Assembly: GCF_900129315.1 (NCBI RefSeq)
Contig: NZ_FQUS01000001.1
Coordinates: 124,001 to 188,000 of the forward strand
DNA from: Fodinibius roseus
Lineage (GTDB): Bacteria > Bacteroidota > Rhodothermia > Balneolales > Balneolaceae
Direction of reading: 5' to 3'
Length of the DNA stretch: 64,000 nt
This document shows positions 25,595-34,923 of the stretch, in pieces (the first letter of the stretch is position 1; every line of letters begins with the position of its first letter). A program made the position numbers and the translations under genes. Below the pieces are notes generated by a model. It did not search any database. It had not been told where the DNA came from and was given only the letters and a program-made list of their open reading frames with translations.

Positions 25595-26677
25595 ATGAAA
25601 ATTTTAGTAACGGGAGCAGCAGGTTTTATTGGTTTTCATCTTACAAGGCGCCTGATGAAAGAGAATCATCAGGTTGTGGGACTGGACAACATTAATGACT
25701 ACTACTCAACCGATCTTAAATATGATCGCCTGGCTGAGTTAGGAATTCAAAAGGATGAAATAGCCGAAGATACCATTACAGAGAGCCATACGAGTGACCG
25801 GTTTACATTCATTAAAGCGGACCTGGAGCATAAATCAGTTATTGATGATTTATTCAGGGAAGAAGAATTTGATGTCGTGATAAACCTGGCGGCTCAGGCT
25901 GGTGTTCGATATAGCTTAAAGGATCCATACCGGTATATAGAAAGTAATATAACCGGCTTTTTGAACCTCCTGGAGGGAGCGAGACATCATTCGCTGAAGC
26001 ACCTGATCTATGCCTCTTCAAGTTCCGTATACGGGGCCAATACCAATATGCCTTTTTCGACCGGGGACAATGTTGATCATCCGATGAGTCTCTATGCCGC
26101 CAGCAAAAAGTCGAATGAGTTGATGGCACATACCTATTCAAATCTTTTTGAGATCCCAACAACGGGGTTGCGTTTCTTTACGGTATACGGTCCCTGGGGA
26201 CGCCCGGATATGGCGCTGTTTTTATTTGCGGAAGCGATGCTCAAGGATGAGCCCATCAATGTATTCAATCACGGGAAAATGGAACGTGATTTCACCTATA
26301 TTGATGATATTGTAGAGGGCATTACGCGGTTAATTCCCAGACCGCCTTCTCCCAATTCCGATTGGTCCGGCGACGATCCGGATCCGGCGAGCAGTTTTGC
26401 TCCCTACCGCGTGTTTAATATCGGCAATAGCAATCCGGTCAAGCTCATGGATTTTATCGGTGAAATCGAAAAGCAATTGGGTATCCAAGCTCAGAAAAAG
26501 ATGCTGCCCATGCAGCCGGGCGATGTCCCCAAAACATGGGCCGACGTCGAGGACTTTTATAACTATACGGATTTCAGGCCGCAGGTGGGGATTGAAGAGG
26601 GGATACGGAATTTTATTGACTGGTACAAGAGTTACTACGTTACGCATAAGGAACAGGATCCGGTATTGCAGTCCTGA
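25595..26677 (+). CDS. UDP-glucuronate 4-epimerase (CapI/GAE type SDR)
   Basis: 360 residues, slightly longer than CapI/LspL. The Rossmann loop is TGAAGFIG (6-13). The segment GLDNINDYYSTDLKYDRL (32 onward) is the signature that separates UDP-glucuronate 4-epimerases from GalE. The catalytic region has SSSSVYGAN and MSLYAASKKSNELMAH (Tyr-x3-Lys), and TVYGPWGRPDMALFLF completes the family pattern. It converts UDP-glucuronate to UDP-galacturonate in the cytosol, which predicts an acidic polysaccharide. It has its own sigma-54-like box and is the last gene of the locus. Confidence 0.93.
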   Translation: MKILVTGAAGFIGFHLTRRLMKENHQVVGLDNINDYYSTDLKYDRLAELGIQKDEIAEDTITESHTSDRFTFIKADLEHKSVIDDLFREEEFDVVINLAAQAGVRYSLKDPYRYIESNITGFLNLLEGARHHSLKHLIYASSSSVYGANTNMPFSTGDNVDHPMSLYAASKKSNELMAHTYSNLFEIPTTGLRFFTVYGPWGRPDMALFLFAEAMLKDEPINVFNHGKMERDFTYIDDIVEGITRLIPRPPSPNSDWSGDDPDPASSFAPYRVFNIGNSNPVKLMDFIGEIEKQLGIQAQKKMLPMQPGDVPKTWADVEDFYNYTDFRPQVGIEEGIRNFIDWYKSYYVTHKEQDPVLQS

Positions 26678-27129
26678 TCACCAGGATTCCGTAATATTCA
26701 ATCTTTCTTACCTTAACCGCCTGTATTACCCTTACCCTCCTTGAGCTTGGTTTGTCGTTAGTTTAGATGCTACCCTGTTTATACAAGGAGGCTTTCTTTT
26801 TCTACTTCAAGCTTCTTTAATCCGGGCCATGTCGCTCACGGCTGAGTCTGCCATGCTTGGCTTTCCGGTTGTAGAGTTGCACCGCTGATGCCATGCCGGC
26901 GATAAATATTTCGAACCTTCCGTCCCTGCTCCTGTTTGTTGATGAGGATAGAGATGATTTGGGAATTGCTAAATCGCGGGTTTTCACAGGTAAAAGTAGT
27001 GAATTTTCTCTACTTTCAAACGGTCAACTTTCAGGGAAGCCTACACCCTACACGCATGCGTATGATTGTACGTAGAGGGAGGTGAGAAAATGGCGGACCA
27101 CTTGTTAAGTCCGTAACACCCAGTTTTCC
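26678..27129. other. Intergenic region between the polysaccharide locus and the nuo operon
   Basis: This gap of about 450 bp lies between convergent genes (epimerase on plus, nuoH on minus). A 60-codon frame at 26893-27075 shows no family features and no context. No convincing terminator hairpin with a T-run, repeat or RNA was seen. Confidence 0.4.
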
Positions 27130-28140
27130 CTAACCCAAGTAGTGATTCCAGGCATAGATAATGATAGCCAGGCCAATAAAATTAAGGATACTGATCGGCA
27201 GCATTCGCTTCCAGCCCAGCTTCATAACCTGGTTGTATTTAAACCGGGGGATGGTCCATCGTACCCAGATAAAGGTGAACACCCAGAACACGGTTTTTAG
27301 CGTAAATACCGAGATGTCCAGAATAGCTTTGGCCGTTGATCCCATCTCCGGCAGCCAGTAGCCGGCGAAGGGCAGGTGGTAGCCCCCGAAGAAGAAGGTG
27401 GTAATAAGCATGCTGCCTATGACTACGTGCATGTATTCGGCCAGGAAGAACATCCCGAACTTCATTGAGCTGTACTCGGTATGAAAGCCTCCCACCAGTT
27501 CCTGCTCCGCTTCCACCAGGTCAAAGGGGGTTCGGTTGGCTTCCGCAAAAGCGGCCACGATAAAGATGACCGCCCCGATGGGATTTCTGATGATATTCCA
27601 CCAGTATTCCTGGGAATTGACGACATCGATCATGCTCAGTGACCCGACAAACAGGATACAGGAGGCAACAGCCATTCCCAGGGGCAGTTCGTAGCTGATC
27701 ATCTGAGCCGCCGCCCGGAGTCCCCCGAGCAACGAGTATTTACTGTTGGAGGCCCAGCCTCCCAGGGTGACGCCGTAGACTCCCAGTGAATTGACAGCCA
27801 ACAGGTACAGAACACCCGCATTAATATCGGTAACATACAAACCGTCTCCAAAAGGGATGACGGCAATAGTCAACAGGGCCGTGACTACCGGAATGACCGG
27901 GGCAATGGTGTGGACGGTTTTGAATCCCCGTTCAGGGGTCACATCCTCCTTTAGAAGCAGCTTGACGACATCGGCCAGCGGCTGGAAAAGTCCCCACGGA
28001 CCCACACGATTTGGTCCCAGCCGGTTTTGAATAAATGCGGAAACACGCCGTTCAGCATAAACAGCTATGGCTGCCGAATTCAGCAGCATAAATAGCGCGA
28101 TTCCCAAGACAATATAAGAGGTAGTAGTTACGGGCTCCAT
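27130..28140 (-). CDS. nuoH: NADH-quinone oxidoreductase subunit H
   Basis: 336 residues with eight or more hydrophobic helices. The conserved quinone-site segments are visible: ERRVSAFIQNRLGPNRVGP (about 30-48) with GLFQPLADVVKLLLKED after it, and EANRTPFDLVEAEQELVGGFHTEY (residues about 199-222). It is the membrane arm subunit that meets the NuoB/D quinone chamber. It is the last nuo gene of this operon; nuoI to nuoN are not in the window. It starts 13 bp after nuoG. Confidence 0.97.
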   Translation of the reverse strand: MEPVTTTSYIVLGIALFMLLNSAAIAVYAERRVSAFIQNRLGPNRVGPWGLFQPLADVVKLLLKEDVTPERGFKTVHTIAPVIPVVTALLTIAVIPFGDGLYVTDINAGVLYLLAVNSLGVYGVTLGGWASNSKYSLLGGLRAAAQMISYELPLGMAVASCILFVGSLSMIDVVNSQEYWWNIIRNPIGAVIFIVAAFAEANRTPFDLVEAEQELVGGFHTEYSSMKFGMFFLAEYMHVVIGSMLITTFFFGGYHLPFAGYWLPEMGSTAKAILDISVFTLKTVFWVFTFIWVRWTIPRFKYNQVMKLGWKRMLPISILNFIGLAIIIYAWNHYLG

Positions 28141-28153
28141 GTAATAATGTTGT

Positions 28154-29890
28154 TTACGCTTGTGTTACTTCTTGTTGTTCGATGGGTAGCTGAACGCCCA
28201 GTTCCTCATCCATTCGCTCATAGCTGATCCCTTTCAAAGGATCAATCCGGTCGCTCATCTCATCAAAGATGGCACGCGAGTGATCATATTGAAACTCCAG
28301 GCCTATCCGCTCTCCGAGGTGATTCAGAAATTCCCAAACCGGCAGGCAGTCGATTTTATGCTCTTCGTTCACCCAGTTGTCAAAGTTGGTGCCATAGCGG
28401 TCCAGGCGTCCCTCTGACATCTCCAAATTGAGCCGCCGGTTGGTATATTTTGTCTCTTTCGCCGGGAATGATCGCTGGATGCGTCCGTCGATATTAACAT
28501 AACTTGCCGCATGCTCGGCCACGCAGGTGATGGGAATAACCAGGTCGGATGCCTCAGTCGTATCGGACTGGTTGGTCGCCAGTGAAATGGTGTATCTGTC
28601 CGCCAGGTCATCGGCCGAAAGAACGCCCCTTCCCACCAGATCATCGGAGAGGATAATGACGACTTTTGCGCTTGTAACAGCAGATTGTATACCGGTGTCG
28701 TCGGTTTCCTCCAAATTAATCAGTCGACAACCGTTCGTATTGGGCGCCTGATCGTCGGTGATCAGAAAATCATCGCCGTAGCCCGGAATGATGTGAGGCG
28801 TAAATCGAGCGTTGGAGGCGCCCAGCAGGTTAAAGAATTTATTGAAAGCATAATTTTCTTCTACCGAAGCATGGGGGGTGCCGAAAACAGCAAGCTGATC
28901 GGGATCATGAGCTTCCAGGATCTCGGCAAAGGTTTCAACAGCATTATTCCAGGAAGTATTCGACTGGTTGTTTTCGTCTAAAGTAATAGAGGGACGAGAA
29001 ACACGATTCTTGTTAAACTGTTCAAAGGCCTCGCGTCCCTCATCCGGCATCCAGTAATCGTTTACTTCGGGATTGTGCCGCGGCGTAATGCGGAGCACCT
29101 CGTTATCCCGGGTCCACAGGTCAATATTGCATCCCTTTCCATTGGTGATATCGATGCTGGGCGTCTGATTCATTTCCCAGACGCGGGCTTTAAATCTGAA
29201 GTCGGTGGATGTCAGGGCCCCGACGGGACAGATATCTACGGTATTCAGCGAATAGGGGTCATCGAATGTTTCACTGGGTGCGGTCATGGGATAGTTTTTG
29301 TCTCCCCGCGATACAATAGTCAACTGGTTTGTTTCACTTATTTCTTCGGCAAATCGAACGCAACGGGTACAGTTAATGCACCGCTCCGCATCAAGGGTGA
29401 CACGCGGACCCAGCTGCACGCGCTTGGGTTTGTGCACTTTCTTGACCTCGAACCGGCTGCCTTCGGGTCCGTATTTATAGGTTTGAATCTGGAGGGGACA
29501 TTCACCGGCCTGGTCGCAAATGGGACAATCGAGCGGGTGATTGATCAGGAGAAACTCCAGGGTATCCTTCTGCGCGCGTTCGGCCTCCTCTGAGGTTTCC
29601 TGGGTTTGAATAACCATACCGTCGGATAGCTTGAGGGCACAGGAGGTCTGCATTTTCGGAAACCATCGTATCTTCCGTTCTCCATTCTCATCCAGCTCAT
29701 ATTCTCCCGTTTCCTCATCCTTTATATACTGGCCCGCTTTTACCATGCACTGCCGGCAGTTGGCGGGGATAGACATGGAGGGATGATAGCAGAAAAAAGG
29801 CACCTCTTTCCCCAGGTCAAGGATAAACTGAAGGGCCATGTAGTCTCCTTCAAATTCGTAACGTTCGTTATCTATAAAAACTTCAGGCAT
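28154..29890 (-). CDS. nuoG: NADH-quinone oxidoreductase subunit G (short form)
   Basis: 578 residues, much shorter than the roughly 900 of the E. coli protein. The N-terminal 2Fe-2S cluster ligands are in CYHPSMSIPANCRQCMV (about 34-50), the His-Cys cluster region is DCPICDQAGECPLQ (about 120-133) and a 4Fe-4S site is in RCINCTRCVRFAEE (about 160-173). The molybdopterin-type fold that follows is reduced and ends without a full C-terminal domain. The protein passes electrons along the peripheral arm of complex I. An unusual gap of 291 bp, holding a MITE-like repeat, separates it from nuoF. Confidence 0.95.
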   Translation of the reverse strand: MPEVFIDNERYEFEGDYMALQFILDLGKEVPFFCYHPSMSIPANCRQCMVKAGQYIKDEETGEYELDENGERKIRWFPKMQTSCALKLSDGMVIQTQETSEEAERAQKDTLEFLLINHPLDCPICDQAGECPLQIQTYKYGPEGSRFEVKKVHKPKRVQLGPRVTLDAERCINCTRCVRFAEEISETNQLTIVSRGDKNYPMTAPSETFDDPYSLNTVDICPVGALTSTDFRFKARVWEMNQTPSIDITNGKGCNIDLWTRDNEVLRITPRHNPEVNDYWMPDEGREAFEQFNKNRVSRPSITLDENNQSNTSWNNAVETFAEILEAHDPDQLAVFGTPHASVEENYAFNKFFNLLGASNARFTPHIIPGYGDDFLITDDQAPNTNGCRLINLEETDDTGIQSAVTSAKVVIILSDDLVGRGVLSADDLADRYTISLATNQSDTTEASDLVIPITCVAEHAASYVNIDGRIQRSFPAKETKYTNRRLNLEMSEGRLDRYGTNFDNWVNEEHKIDCLPVWEFLNHLGERIGLEFQYDHSRAIFDEMSDRIDPLKGISYERMDEELGVQLPIEQQEVTQA

Positions 29891-29980
29891 CGGTTTAGTT
29901 GTTTAAATAATCGACAGACGCTGTGTGTAAGGCGCCCTTTATTTCAAATACTATGCTTATCTGTAAAGCTATTTGTTGAA

Positions 29981-30117
29981 CGCTTTGCAAAACCGTTTTT
30001 TTAGCCGGTCTCAGCATTCTCGCGAATTCAACATCCTCGCATATGACTTATAAGTTGCGGTATCGAATTCGTTCAGGGGGTCACATTGACCAAAACTTCT
30101 GGGTTTTTAAAGTGTTC
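29981..30117 (+). repeat. MITE-like repeat, copy A (between nuoF and nuoG)
   Basis: A diverged copy of the roughly 140-bp family best seen at 60090-60229. It begins GCTTTGCAAAACCGT, has GCGGTATCGAATTCG in the centre where others have GCGGTTTTGAA, and ends CTGGGTTTTTAAAGTG. It fills much of the gap between nuoF and nuoG and must be transcribed if the operon is continuous. Confidence 0.75.
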
Positions 30118-30181
30118 TTGTTTATTCATAGATAGTATCGTCAAATAACAAATAACCGCTAACTTTAACTCATGAATAACA

Positions 30182-31471
30182 TCATGCAACAGCGTGAACT
30201 GATTTTTTGCAGCGTTCTTCAAATTCATCTCTGAAACGGTTGATGGTATGACGCACCGGCCAGGCTGCTGCGTCCGCAAGGGCACAGATGGTACGTCCCT
30301 CCATCTGTGTAGTCATATCCAGTAGCAGGTCGAGATCTTTGATTTCTCCTTCGCCGTTCTTGATTTTCAGCAATACTTTTTCAAGCCAGCCGGTGCCTTC
30401 GCGGCAGGGAGTGCATTGTCCGCATGATTCGTGATGGAAAAAGTGCGTAATCCGCCACAGCAGATCGACCATATCGGTATCCTCGTCCAGTACCACCATC
30501 CCCGCTGTTCCCATCATGGAGCCGGCATCGCGCAGGGAGTTCGAATCCATGCTCACGCCTTCAAGCTGATCGGCCCGCAAGACGGGGGTGGAGGTCCCTC
30601 CCGGTATCAATGCTTTCAATTCCTTGTTCCCGCGGATGCCGCCGGCCACGTCGTAGATAAGATCCTCTACCGGCATGCCGGCGGGGTATTCATACACGCC
30701 GGGCTTGTTCACATGTCCGGAAATACCGTAAAGAACAGGACCGTTATGATCTTCTGCACCGATGGACTGGTACCAGTCGGCGCCGTTATTAATGACCAGC
30801 GGGACATTGGCCAGGGTTTCGATATTATTGATAGTCGTGGGATTTCCCCACAGTCCTTTTTGGGCGGGGAAGGGGGGCTTTATGCGCGGATACCCTCGCT
30901 TGCCTTCCAGTGACTCGAGCATCCCTGTTTCTTCCCCGCAGATATAAGCGCCGGCACCATAGGTCGTATACATCTCAATATCGATGCCCGTGCCTAAAAT
31001 ATCCTCACCCAAATACCCTTTTTCATAAGCTTCCTCAACCGCTTTCTCGAATATACGCACCCAGTCGATATACTCGCCCCGGATATAGACATAGATCACA
31101 TCGACGGACATGGCATAGGCGGCAATCAGGGCGCCTTCAATGAAGAGATGGGGGTTAAATTCAAAAATATTGCGATCCTTGAATGTGCCGGGCTCCGACT
31201 CGTCGCCGTTGCAGGCAAGGTAACGGGGGCGCTCATCCGGTTGGGGCATAAAACTCCATTTGAGTCCCGCATTAAAACCCGCCCCGCCCCGTCCCCGGAT
31301 ATTCGCCGCTTTTACTTCATTCGTGACATTCGTGCGCGACCATTCCTCAGGGTTGTCCAGGATTCTGCGAAATGCACGGTACCCGTCATGTTCCTCATAG
31401 ACCTCAATCCTATGAAGATTCGGAATGTCCGGGATGATAAGCGGTTCGTATGATTTCCAGTCTTCAACCAT
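30182..31471 (-). CDS. nuoF: NADH-quinone oxidoreductase subunit F
   Basis: 429 residues, full length. The FMN/NADH site is marked by GRGGAGFNAGLKW (about 55-67) and YACNGDESEPGTFKDR-like sequence (NGDESEPGT visible). An SLBB-type middle region contains GHVNKPGVYE. The C-terminal 4Fe-4S cluster N3 ligands are in SCGQCTPCREGT (about 348-359) with a further Cys in TICALADAAAWP. It binds NADH and starts electron flow. Its ATG overlaps the nuoE stop by one base (TAATG), so the two are translationally coupled. Confidence 0.97.
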   Translation of the reverse strand: MVEDWKSYEPLIIPDIPNLHRIEVYEEHDGYRAFRRILDNPEEWSRTNVTNEVKAANIRGRGGAGFNAGLKWSFMPQPDERPRYLACNGDESEPGTFKDRNIFEFNPHLFIEGALIAAYAMSVDVIYVYIRGEYIDWVRIFEKAVEEAYEKGYLGEDILGTGIDIEMYTTYGAGAYICGEETGMLESLEGKRGYPRIKPPFPAQKGLWGNPTTINNIETLANVPLVINNGADWYQSIGAEDHNGPVLYGISGHVNKPGVYEYPAGMPVEDLIYDVAGGIRGNKELKALIPGGTSTPVLRADQLEGVSMDSNSLRDAGSMMGTAGMVVLDEDTDMVDLLWRITHFFHHESCGQCTPCREGTGWLEKVLLKIKNGEGEIKDLDLLLDMTTQMEGRTICALADAAAWPVRHTINRFRDEFEERCKKSVHAVA

Positions 31472-32028
31472 TATTGTGACAGTTCTTTCTTACGTTTTTC
31501 ATTTTGACGCATGACCATGGACTCAAATTCCGGCTTCTTGCCTTTGCGCAGGTTTTCGATGAGCTTATCGACTTTCTCTTTCGTCAGGTTATTGGCGTAT
31601 ACCCCATTCGTAACCTGCAGCATAGGCGCATACCCACAGGCACCCAGGCATTCAACTTCCTGGATGGTAAACATGCCGTCTTCCGTCGTTTCGCCCGCTT
31701 TGATGCCGAGCTCATCCTCGAGGTGATGTAATATATCATAGCCGCCGCAAACCTGGCAGCTCAGACAGGTACAGACGTCAAGCACATAGGTGCCCGTCTC
31801 TTCCTTGTAATACTGCGTGTAGAAGCTGGCCACCCCGTGCACGTGGGACCGGGGTAAGTCCAGGGTATCTGCCACGAGGTTTTGTACTTCCGGCTTTACG
31901 TGGCCGTATTTCTCCTGGGCAACCCACAGCACGCGCAGCGTTGCCGCCTTGTTGGTCGGAAACTTGGCCTTGATTCGTTCAATTTCATCTAATTCGTCCT
32001 GCGTAAAAGCTAATTCTTGTTCTGTCAT
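31471..32028 (-). CDS. nuoE: NADH-quinone oxidoreductase subunit E
   Basis: 185 residues from the ATG at 32028; a GTG at 32043 is also in frame but would overlap nuoD. The thioredoxin-like 2Fe-2S domain has its four ligands in CTCLSC (C-x4-C) and ECLGACGYAP (C-x3-C). LPRSHVHGVASFYTQY is the typical segment before the cluster. It holds the N1a cluster in the NADH module next to NuoF. It has a long charged C-terminal tail (MRQNEKRKKELSQ). Confidence 0.95.
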   Translation of the reverse strand: MTEQELAFTQDELDEIERIKAKFPTNKAATLRVLWVAQEKYGHVKPEVQNLVADTLDLPRSHVHGVASFYTQYYKEETGTYVLDVCTCLSCQVCGGYDILHHLEDELGIKAGETTEDGMFTIQEVECLGACGYAPMLQVTNGVYANNLTKEKVDKLIENLRKGKKPEFESMVMRQNEKRKKELSQ

Positions 32029-32032
32029 ATCA

Positions 32033-33325
32033 TTATTTGTCACATTCTCCCATTACGGGGTCGACTCCTCCAATGATTACGACGGTATCCGCAACCATCT
32101 CACCGTCTAAAATTTGTTCTAAAATCTGGATATTCTTAAACGAAGGGGAATTGATTTTCAGGCGCCACGGGTGCCCGGAGCCGTCACTTTGGATATAGTA
32201 TCCCAGCTCGCCTTTGGCTGCTTCCACGGCGTGGTAGGCCTCCGCACCGTCAGGGGGACAAATGCCTGTGTCGGTCATCATGAAGTCATGAATCATGCCC
32301 TCCATGGAATAATAGACCTCGTCTTTGGAAGGATAAGCCTGCTTGGCATTATCCGCTCGTACCGGTCCCTTGGGCAGCTTGTCGAGGCACTGCCGGATAA
32401 TGCGGATACTTTCATGCATCTCTTCCATCCGTACATAATAGCGGGCCAGGTTGTCGCCTTCGAGCCGCGTGGGCACCTCGAATTCCACCTCGTCATACCG
32501 GGCGTAGGGCTCAAAAGTCCGTACATCATAGGCATACCCGGATCCCCTGAGCGTAGGTCCTGTGGCCCCGCTTTCCAGCGCGTCTTCCGTTTCCAGGACA
32601 CCGACTCCCCTGTTCCGGTCAAAGAAAATGCGATTACGGTCGAGCGTCTTGTGCCAATCTTTAAGCTCCCGGGGAAATTTATCTGCAAAATCCTTGATCA
32701 TGGCCATGGCGGTATCCGTAATATCATTGGCCACCCCGCCAATGCGCGCATGGGAGACGGTAAACCGGTGGCCGGTCAGCTGGTCAAAAATATCGAGCAC
32801 TTTCTCACGCTCCCGGAACGCCCAGATAAAGTAGGATACGGCTCCGGCATCCATGATCATCGTACCAAGCCAGATCAAATGCGAAGAGATGCGCGAAAGC
32901 TCGCAGCCAATCATCCGGATGTAATGCGCACGCTCGGGCACTTCCACATTCGCTATCTTTTCAACGGCCGTGCAAAGCGCCACGTTGTTGGCGTAGGGGG
33001 AAAGGTAGTCCATGCGATCGGTATAGGGCATGAACTCCTGGTAGGTTTTGTTCTCGGCAATTTTCTCAACGCCACGGTGCAGGTAGCCTACATCAACCTT
33101 TACCTTTTCAATAAGTTCGCCATTTAGCTGCAGGATCAGTCGCAGAACCCCGTGTGTGGCAGGGTGCTGGGGACCCATGTTCAGAACCATCTTGGTATTC
33201 AGCGGATCGTCCTGATCCATCATCTCAACGGTGGTGTGCTTGTCTTCAAGGGCCTGATACAGCTTTTCCTGATGTTCCTTAAAGAACTTTAAATCTACTT
33301 GATCAGAAATATGTTTTGTATCCAT
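32033..33325 (-). CDS. nuoD: NADH-quinone oxidoreductase subunit D
   Basis: 430 residues, full length for the 49-kDa subunit family. Signature regions are NMGPQHPATHGVLRL near residue 50, with the quinone-site His residues, GYLHRGVEKIAE and a C-terminal TVVIIGGVDPVMGECD. It forms the quinone chamber with NuoB and NuoH. It is a separate gene from nuoC here, unlike the fused nuoCD of enterics. It starts 12 bp after nuoC. Confidence 0.97.
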   Translation of the reverse strand: MDTKHISDQVDLKFFKEHQEKLYQALEDKHTTVEMMDQDDPLNTKMVLNMGPQHPATHGVLRLILQLNGELIEKVKVDVGYLHRGVEKIAENKTYQEFMPYTDRMDYLSPYANNVALCTAVEKIANVEVPERAHYIRMIGCELSRISSHLIWLGTMIMDAGAVSYFIWAFREREKVLDIFDQLTGHRFTVSHARIGGVANDITDTAMAMIKDFADKFPRELKDWHKTLDRNRIFFDRNRGVGVLETEDALESGATGPTLRGSGYAYDVRTFEPYARYDEVEFEVPTRLEGDNLARYYVRMEEMHESIRIIRQCLDKLPKGPVRADNAKQAYPSKDEVYYSMEGMIHDFMMTDTGICPPDGAEAYHAVEAAKGELGYYIQSDGSGHPWRLKINSPSFKNIQILEQILDGEMVADTVVIIGGVDPVMGECDK

Positions 33326-33337
33326 AAATATATCTAA

Positions 33338-33850
33338 CTATTCAGGGTCGGGTGTGGTGCTTGGCAAGTCAATGGAACCCGGAATGCCCAGCAGTGGAAA
33401 TTCTTTGCGCAGCGGGAAATAGTCGAAATCTTCCGGCATAAAAATACGACGAAAATCGGGATGATTGGTAAACTCGATGCCAAACATGTCGTAGACTTCC
33501 CGTTCCATCCAGTTTGCAGACTTCCAAACACCCGTAACGGACTCTATGACCGGATTTTCTTCCGGTAGACGCACTTTTATAAAGAGATGTTCCCGGGCGC
33601 GCAGCGAGATGAGATTGTATACCACTTCGAAGCGTTCCCGCGAGGTAAAACGGTCGATGCCAAAGATATCTGACAAGTATATAAAATGCTGTTCGTTTTT
33701 CAGGTACCGGCAAATGTCAACAATAGCCCCGGATTCAACGCGTATGAATGTGTCACCGGATGACTGGTAGACCTCGATAAACGCATCCGAAAATTCCTCG
33801 GACAGTCCGTCGACAACTGTTTGGTGTGTTTCAGATAGTTCCAAATCCAT
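33338..33850 (-). CDS. nuoC: NADH-quinone oxidoreductase subunit C
   Basis: 170 residues, the 30-kDa subunit fold. The hallmark segment SANWMEREVYDMFGIEF (about 130-146), then HPDFRRIFMPEDFDYFPLRKEFPL with PLRKxFP, is complete. It lacks cofactors and stabilises NuoD and NuoB in the peripheral arm. It starts 1 bp after the nuoB stop, so translation is probably coupled. Confidence 0.96.
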   Translation of the reverse strand: MDLELSETHQTVVDGLSEEFSDAFIEVYQSSGDTFIRVESGAIVDICRYLKNEQHFIYLSDIFGIDRFTSRERFEVVYNLISLRAREHLFIKVRLPEENPVIESVTGVWKSANWMEREVYDMFGIEFTNHPDFRRIFMPEDFDYFPLRKEFPLLGIPGSIDLPSTTPDPE

Positions 33851-33851
33851 A

Positions 33852-34334
33852 TTATGTATCGAGCATTACAGAGTGTTCAGTGCGGATCTTATCCTGAATT
33901 TTCATCAGGGCGTGCAGGAGGGCATCGGGACGGGGAGGACAGCCGGAAACATAGGCGTCCACCGGCAGGAAATTGTCGCAACCCTGCACTACGCCGTAAC
34001 AGCGGTGCATGCCGCCGGTTGAGGCGCACGCTCCCATGGCAATACACCACTTGGGATCCGGCATTTGATCCCAGATGCGGCGAATGGCGTGCGCCATTTT
34101 ATAGTTAACCCAGCCGGCGACAATCATGACATCGCTTTGGCGGGGAGAAAAACGCATTACCTCAGAGCCAAACCGGGCCGCATCGTATTTAGGTCCCGCA
34201 AAAGCCATCATTTCAATGGCACAACAGGCCAGTCCCATAGGCATGGGCCATGCGGCATTCGAGCGCGCCCAGTTTGTTAAAGAATCGATTTGTGTGGTGA
34301 AATAACCGTCACCGAGTGAACTTTCAATACCCAT
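33852..34334 (-). CDS. nuoB: NADH-quinone oxidoreductase subunit B
   Basis: 160 residues. The N2 4Fe-4S cluster ligands are the adjacent pair in GLACCAIEM, the Cys of MGACASTGG and that of [12 protein letters not shown]. Overall length and order match the PSST-subunit family. N2 is the last cluster before quinone. It follows nuoA by 21 bp. Confidence 0.97.
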   Translation of the reverse strand: MGIESSLGDGYFTTQIDSLTNWARSNAAWPMPMGLACCAIEMMAFAGPKYDAARFGSEVMRFSPRQSDVMIVAGWVNYKMAHAIRRIWDQMPDPKWCIAMGACASTGGMHRCYGVVQGCDNFLPVDAYVSGCPPRPDALLHALMKIQDKIRTEHSVMLDT

Positions 34335-34355
34335 ATATTAACAGGCTGAGTTAAG

Positions 34356-34733
34356 TTAGTTAAACATTCCTTTTTTCATATCCCAGTTAAGGGTACCCAC
34401 TTTAACGGTGTACATTAATCCGATAAACAGTGTGATAATAAAAACAGTCATAGCCACCAGCGTGCCCACCCCATAGTCGAGATACCTTACGGCCCAGGGA
34501 TAGACGAATACAACCTCGAGGTCGAAAACGATAAATTCCATGGCCACCAGGTAAAAGCTGATCGAATACCGGTCGCGCGCTTCCCCTACGGGGTCCATCC
34601 CGCTTTCGTAGGGCTGCAGCTTGGTCCTGTTGGGCCGGGAGGGACCGAGAACTTTTGAGAGCGTCATCAGCAGCAGAGCCAGTACAATGGCAATTACAGC
34701 TAAGATTACAATGGGTAAATAATTAGAGAGCAT
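34356..34733 (-). CDS. nuoA: NADH-quinone oxidoreductase subunit A
   Basis: 125 residues with three membrane helices (about 5-27, 62-85 and 95-115). The loop YESGMDPVGEARDRYSISFYLVAMEFIVFDLEVVF carries the family signature (KYECG-like YESG, and FDLE). It is the first gene of the operon. The 190-bp gap upstream contains no recognised terminator and leads to the Mth938-domain gene on the same strand. Confidence 0.95.
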   Translation of the reverse strand: MLSNYLPIVILAVIAIVLALLLMTLSKVLGPSRPNRTKLQPYESGMDPVGEARDRYSISFYLVAMEFIVFDLEVVFVYPWAVRYLDYGVGTLVAMTVFIITLFIGLMYTVKVGTLNWDMKKGMFN

Positions 34734-34923
34734 CTGTCAATTTCAATTTATTTAAGTCAGTCGGAAATTAGGGGCCAACGTTCATAATGTCAATGGAAAT
34801 TAAGGGAGTGAATATAGGATATATTACGCTCAAAACATACAGCCCGCTGAAGGGTTTTTACTATTTAAAATGGTTTTAAACAGTGGCGTTTATCCCTGAA
34901 ACGTAAGGTTCAGCCTGCAGCCG

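Noticed and set aside
26893-27075. 60-codon frame between the epimerase gene and nuoH
   Set aside because: No recognisable feature, no partner gene, and the region between convergent genes needs no coding explanation.
30073-30285. 70-codon minus-strand frame overlapping the end of nuoF
   Set aside because: It is made of the MITE-like repeat and a shadow of nuoF.
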